Shown here one piece after another: positions 1-6,000 of a DNA stretch of 8,759 nucleotides. The notes under the pieces are model-generated. The model was not told the origin of the DNA and ran no database searches. It was given only the letters and a program-made list of their open reading frames with translations. This DNA comes from an uncultured archaeon (GTDB lineage: Archaea; Thermoproteota; Nitrososphaeria; Nitrososphaerales; CALBXV01), in the NCBI GenBank assembly GCA_937890045.1, contig CALBXV010000146.1, positions 1 to 8,759 on the forward strand, given 5' to 3'. Within the stretch, counting starts at the first letter, position 1; the number at the start of each line of letters is the position of its first letter. The translations under genes were made by a program, and so were the position numbers.

Positions 1-41
1 TATGACGACACCTAGTAATAGTATATCACGTATTCTAGTTT
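1..41. other. Short stretch downstream of the giant gene, no feature seen
   Basis: These 41 bases follow the TGA on the minus strand. Reading onward, a GTG opens a frame that meets TAG after four further codons, and a second GTG near the edge has no room to judge. No hairpin with a T-run, RNA gene or ribosome binding site is visible. Confidence 0.6.
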
Positions 42-3000
42 TCATCTATTATAAACACCCCTTCCAACATATCCCACATCTGCTTTGGTAATACGCCTTA
101 TTTCTTTATTAAATCTCTTTCTTATTTTTATTATTTTACCTCTATCTTTAACAGGATGTAATGTACGCAACTTCCTGCTAAGTTCCTTCATATAAAATGC
201 CCTTTTTGCCTTAAAGGTAGCGATTGTCTGTGGTCCCCACGTTATATAAGGGTTGATACCAAGTATTCTCAATAGTTGTTCACGTCCCAGTCTTCTGTTC
301 CATTTATCACGAAGATCTTCATTATGTAATTTTGCCCACTCCACATCAAAGATGCGGACTAAAGCACCCCTTTTATGTGCTTCAGGAACCATAAAGTTTT
401 CTATTGCACCAGGAGTTACTATGTTGTGTGTCCATGAAAGTATTTTAATAAACTGCTCTATTGGTGAGTCCAATTTATTAAATATTGGTTGTTTAGTAAA
501 TGGATCTGTTGGTGGTTTATCTCTTGTTCCAGAATTTAATGCATACCAGGCAGTAAGGAATGGGTTACTTATTCCTGCATTTTTAAATGCTTCTGCAACT
601 TCAACCTTTGATAAATCCTTAAGGGTGGCATACCACGTTCCAAACGGCATAAAGTATAAGCCGTCAAACCACATTACCTTACCATCTTTAGACTTCCACG
701 GCAGCGGTATAAAGGTATTGTTTTCCAGTATAAAATCAGGTAATTGTTTAAGCATTTTCTTCCATTCTTCATCGTCCATACCAAGAAGTGACTGGGAAAG
801 TGTTTGGGCAATCCCCTGAAACCCCCAACTTGTTGTTCCCACACCAAGAAACCCAACCCATTTTATTAATATCCACGGTCTATGAGCTAGTGTTTCTAAT
901 ATCATGGGCAATATTTTATACTGATAAGTTACAAATGGTGAGACTTGTTGTCTTAAATGTTTAATACTTCTACTTGCCTGGGAATAATCCATCCCCCATC
1001 TAGATGCTATTACTGCAGCCTCATATGGGTTTACTGGCTTACCTGATAAGGCAAGTCCAACCCTGTTTATATGCCCCTTCTCTCTTAATTGTCTGTATAT
1101 TGCGAGCTTTGCTACCTCATCTATCTTGCCATATAGATGGGTTGATTTAGATACCCAGTTCATAAGCTTAAACCAAGTTGTATGTGCCTCTGCTTTCTTG
1201 AAGTGATCAAGTGCTTCTTGGGCTTCTGCTTTCATCATATTACCCCTGAATAGACCAATATCACGGGCTTCTTGCCACCATTTATCTCTTGTTGCTGCAC
1301 TCGTCAGTGCCTTCATAAAATCAAGCAGACAATGAGGGAGAGGGCGGCCCCTCATATTATTTTGAAGTATATTAGAAATCACGTTTCTAAACATCGTAGG
1401 TGGGTTAATAGCTACTTTACCTGCCTTAAATGCCATAGTAACCTGAGCATTCCACTTCATTATCTGCATATACACTTCCCCCTGATGAGCTTCAGGGCTA
1501 ATAAGGGGTGTTAAGTCATCATATACAGCCTTATTGAGATATTCATTTGATATATCCCCGTATTTATTCCCCACTCTCACATAATTCTTACGGAGGTCTT
1601 CTTTAAAATTTACATCTAAATATTCTTTTACTGGGGCAAAGGCAGCTTTCAGTTCATTTAGATACACCAGGTGTTGTTTCCTGTCAGCCGCAGAAAAACC
1701 AGCAATCGTTTTATCTTTTTTAAGCTTCTTTATAACCCCTTCCATCATACTTATTTCATCTGCCAACTCATCAATATGAAAGTGATACACCCTTTCTTTG
1801 TTTTTAATACGTATAAACCATACCTTGTCAACCTTTTCATTTGTCAGTTTATCTAAACGTTCGCTTTTAAACGTCTCAGTAGTTCGTACGTCAGGTATTT
1901 TATACTCTATTACCCATCCTTTTTCGGTTTTTACAGGGCCTTTCATTTTATTAAAAGGTACAATAACCCCCATCTTTGGGTCTTTTAATAGGTTAAAATA
2001 TTTATCATTCGCTAATACACTTATTGTTTCTGCAAATCCAATGGGTATAACAGTTCTTATATCTTTTATATGAGCAATCTGCTGCTTTTCTATTTGTGAT
2101 AAATTTTCCCTATGTTCCAGCATACCGCTGTGTGTGCCAACTCCTGCCAAACGTTCCATCTTTGCTCCAGCTTCGGCCTTCATATATGCACTTCCAAACG
2201 GCTTATAATCTACCAAGTTTCTCAGGTACATATAATGTATATATCTACCATACCATTTCCAATAGGAGTTTCTGTCTATATGCCCGTGTTTTAAAAGTTC
2301 CTTACCCATTTGTAATTGTAGTTTCTTCATTTCTTGGGCAATTTTTTTAAGGTTATTCGGCATCCCAGCACCTATAGCCGACTTTATAGTGTGTATTTCA
2401 TCATATGCCCAGTATGCCTTTTCCATCAGTTTGAATACCTTCTCTCCTGCAGCAATTACCTGTTCATGAGTGGGGTTGTTTTTAAGAGTAACAGCTTGAT
2501 GGTCTGCTGCCTCTGGGAATATATTCACCTCCTCCAGTTTTAATTTACCTATGTCTTTTTTAAAGCCCTCTATTTTAATCTCCATTGTTCCTCTTTTGGT
2601 GTGGTAATTTTTATCACCCTTATCAAGTTCCTTTATTCCACTCTCAAGCTCCTCTATTTTTATTTCATATCTCTTTTTATCATTAAACTGCTTATTTAAC
2701 TCAACCATCCTCACCTCTAACGCTTGCATCATTCTTCTAAACCACGGATTATCAAACTTACCGTCCACATAATCAAAGAAGACTGATACTTTATCGGCTG
2801 CAACTACTTTCAAAACTTTAGTAAGCCTATTGGTCATCTCCGTCCCCCTTGCCAGTATTCCTGACTTCGCCATCCTAGCCGCCTCAACCATCATTGATTC
2901 TCTCTGGGCTCCAAGTGGTAGTAAGAAATCTATAACCGCCTTTATTTTAGGGTAATTCCTGAGCTTACTTGCCCAACTAGCGTTTTTTAGAAACTCTTCC

Positions 3001-6000
3001 TCTGTTACCGCCATACCATTCTTTCCTTGGTATGAGCTTTCAATCGCATTGTGCAGGTCTTGGTGGTTTTGAGGCGATCCTTCAAGGACGGCCATAAACT
3101 CATTTGCCTTGCCTGTGTCTTTATCCATAGTAACGGGTAGGCCAGCAAACCTGTACACCAGTTGTGCTAATTGAGGGACCAAGGCCTCTTCTATGGTTAC
3201 ACCATCCTTTTTATTCTCTTCAGCTATAAACATCGGCCTTGATATATAATAGTTTATATTTACCTTACCAGTAGCCTTTCCAAGTTTCTTAATACCCGAA
3301 AGGACACCCTTACTCTTTACCTCTCTACCCCATTTTATTGCAAGTTCCCTTGCCATCCATTCCTCGTTAGCAACCTCCCCCCGTGCTAAACGATCCGTGA
3401 TCCCTTTGACTTCCCCACCTTGTTGGATGAAGGCGTGGGCGATTTCGTGGAGTACTGTACTAATATCGGCCCCGTGTCCGAGGGTGATAACGACCCGCCC
3501 TTCGTTCTTTCCCTTAAAGATACATTGGTATACACCACATCTGTAGATTTCTGCTCCTCTTTTTCTGGCTTCTTCAATTCTATTCTCCTCCCAACCCTGG
3601 TCCCTTAACATTTGTTGTCCTTCCTTGCTGTTAATATTAATAAGTCCAACTAATGGAGACTTAGGGTCAAAAACTAATTTGACGTTTTCAATTCCCAACA
3701 CTTTCATAAGTGCTTCAAATTTAGGTCTATCAAGCTCAAACAATTCCTTATTATATACACCATCGTGCAGTATGTCACGTAATTCTCTTAACTGATTTAA
3801 ATATCTACTACTAACCTGGTCACGAACCATATTTAATAACTCAAGAGATGCATTATCTATCGGACCTTTAAACGATCGTAGATTTTCCACTACAATATCA
3901 AGATCTTTGCTTATTTGTTCAAGGTCGGGGGTTTTATCATCAAATTTCTTTAAAATATTACTAATATTTTTAAACAAACCAGAAGGTATTATATGTTTTT
4001 CCCCCTTCTTCACCTTCTTGTTCTGCTGTTTTAGTTTTATAGCTATAATACTATTTATGTTCTTGATAAATTTTGCTAGTATTGATTGGCGCCCACCCCC
4101 CGTCTTCTTCTCATCCGCTAATATTTCTGCTTTTGTCTTCTTCTTAGCTGGTGTCTTCTTAGCTGGTGTCTTCTTAGCTGGTGTCTTCTTGGTTGACTTT
4201 GCCTTCTTAACTACTCCAGTTGCTTCAGTTTCTTTAACTTCGATTGTTGTTTTATTACCTTCAAGCTGTTCAAGAAGTAGTTTAAACTCCAGTGGTGAAG
4301 AGGTTACCCTGTCTAAATCTTTTGGTTCTATTTCATAAAGTTTACCTCCCTTCTCCCAGACATATGCAAGTGTGTTGTCGTCTTCTTTTTGTATAATAAA
4401 AACATTCTCACGTATAAAACTAGACACTTCTGGGGCTATAAACGTATGTTGTCCCTTGGGTAAAAAAATGTTTATATTATTATCTTCTATCCATTTCTTG
4501 ATACCTTTTTCCTTTGGGTATTTAACAGTAAGGGCCCCCTCTTTTTTATACGTAAGATCTTGTAAAAGACTATCTCTCTGCTCTTGTATAGTGATTTTTA
4601 TTGCGGCTGTTTGTTGTCTGTAAGCTGTATTTTGTTTCGCACTTACCCATCTAAAAATATAAGCTCTTTCATCTTCCGAAAGATCTTTACGTAAATTAAA
4701 CACAAATACAAGGCCATGGCGATAAGTATGCTGCTTGAACATCTCTTCCCCATGTTTCTTTTTTTCCTCCAACTGCATTCTTTGCTCTGAAGTTAAATCA
4801 TCCCTAAGTAGTAACCTATCTATAGATTTTAGGTAATAATCTTTAAACAAGGTCAACGTGACACCAGTAGGAAGGAGCTCTTTAACGGTAACCTTATCAT
4901 TAACATCTATCCTGACGTGGCTAAACAAAAAAGCGTCTTCTTTTATATCCACTGGTACATCCCAAAATGCTTTTGCTGCCTTCCTATAACCACTTAATAT
5001 ACTGGCAAACGCTTCCTTTCCAAATACCAAATCAATCGTTGTTACTCCCGCAGGCGTTTTTGATTTATAAACAGTTATCGTTCCTGGTTCTGAGACGGAA
5101 CTCTGCCTCAGCCATTTTATTTCTGCGGGCTTTATACCTGCATAGCGATACAAGGCAAAAACAAGAAGGTCCCTGTTTGCGTTATAATAGGTTACCCTAT
5201 TTTTTAAAGTGTTTTCTTTTTCAAATGCTTCTTTTGCATTAGCGGCTCTATCTAAAAAGAATTGCAGTTGTAATGCAGTGGCTGCTTGATGTGGTGAAGA
5301 TTTTCCTACGGCACGTTTTACCTGGCTGTCAAATATTAACTTAACTCCAGGACCAGACATGGTGGTCCTTAATTCTGGCCACCCTAGACTTCGATTAAAA
5401 AAATGACCAAGCATATAAGAAGCCTTTTTACTTGAATTGTTTGAAAGCCCATCTGCCGCTAAGTACGTGGTCCAGGTTTTGCCAAATTTCTCCCATTTAT
5501 CTGAAGCAATATCTGTGAATTTTCTAAGCGTACCATCATTGTCAAGTAATATATCTCTCATCTCAGTGTTTTTTTCTAAAAACCCATGTAACCTTGATAA
5601 CGTCTTAGTAAAAGGTCTCCATGGTTCTTTACTTGCTTCGAGTGCATTGATCTTACTCTCTATTTTACTCCAGAACGCACTAAATAATGGATAGGTACCT
5701 TTACTTCTAGCCACCTTCGCAGATGTTGAACGACGCTTGGATTTGCTTGCAACGGGAACTGTTTCAATGCCTAATATTTTGGAAATTCCTTTAACTAATT
5801 CATCCCTGGGTATAACACTTTCTATTTCATTTACTTCCTTGTTTATCTGCTTCTCTTTATAGTAATCTGGTATATTATCAAAATTCTCCCCCTTGCGTAG
5901 GCTATCCTCCATTGGCCACATGTATCTATATAAGTCTTCATAGTTACGGACAAACCTTAGATCCTCCAATAAGTACAGAGCATTTTTTAACATTATAGTC

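Noticed and set aside
253..819. Plus-strand open frame of 188 codons
   Set aside because: It lies fully antisense to the giant gene, has a Ser/Leu/Ile-rich composition typical of shadow frames, and has no recognisable domain or ribosome binding site.
3386..3577. Second minus-strand frame of 63 codons overlapping the metallopeptidase region
   Set aside because: It falls in the GC-rich patch where stops are rarer, and has no start signal or recognisable motif.
3907..4338. Plus-strand open frame of 143 codons that looks like a hydrophobic membrane protein
   Set aside because: It is the antisense of the Lys-rich repeat region. AAG codons read as CTT on the other strand, which gives artificial Leu/Phe-rich 'membrane' repeats.
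4334..4350. Minus-strand GGGAGG with 8-nt spacing to an ATG, a possible internal start
   Set aside because: The ATG is out of frame with the giant gene and meets TAG after one further codon.
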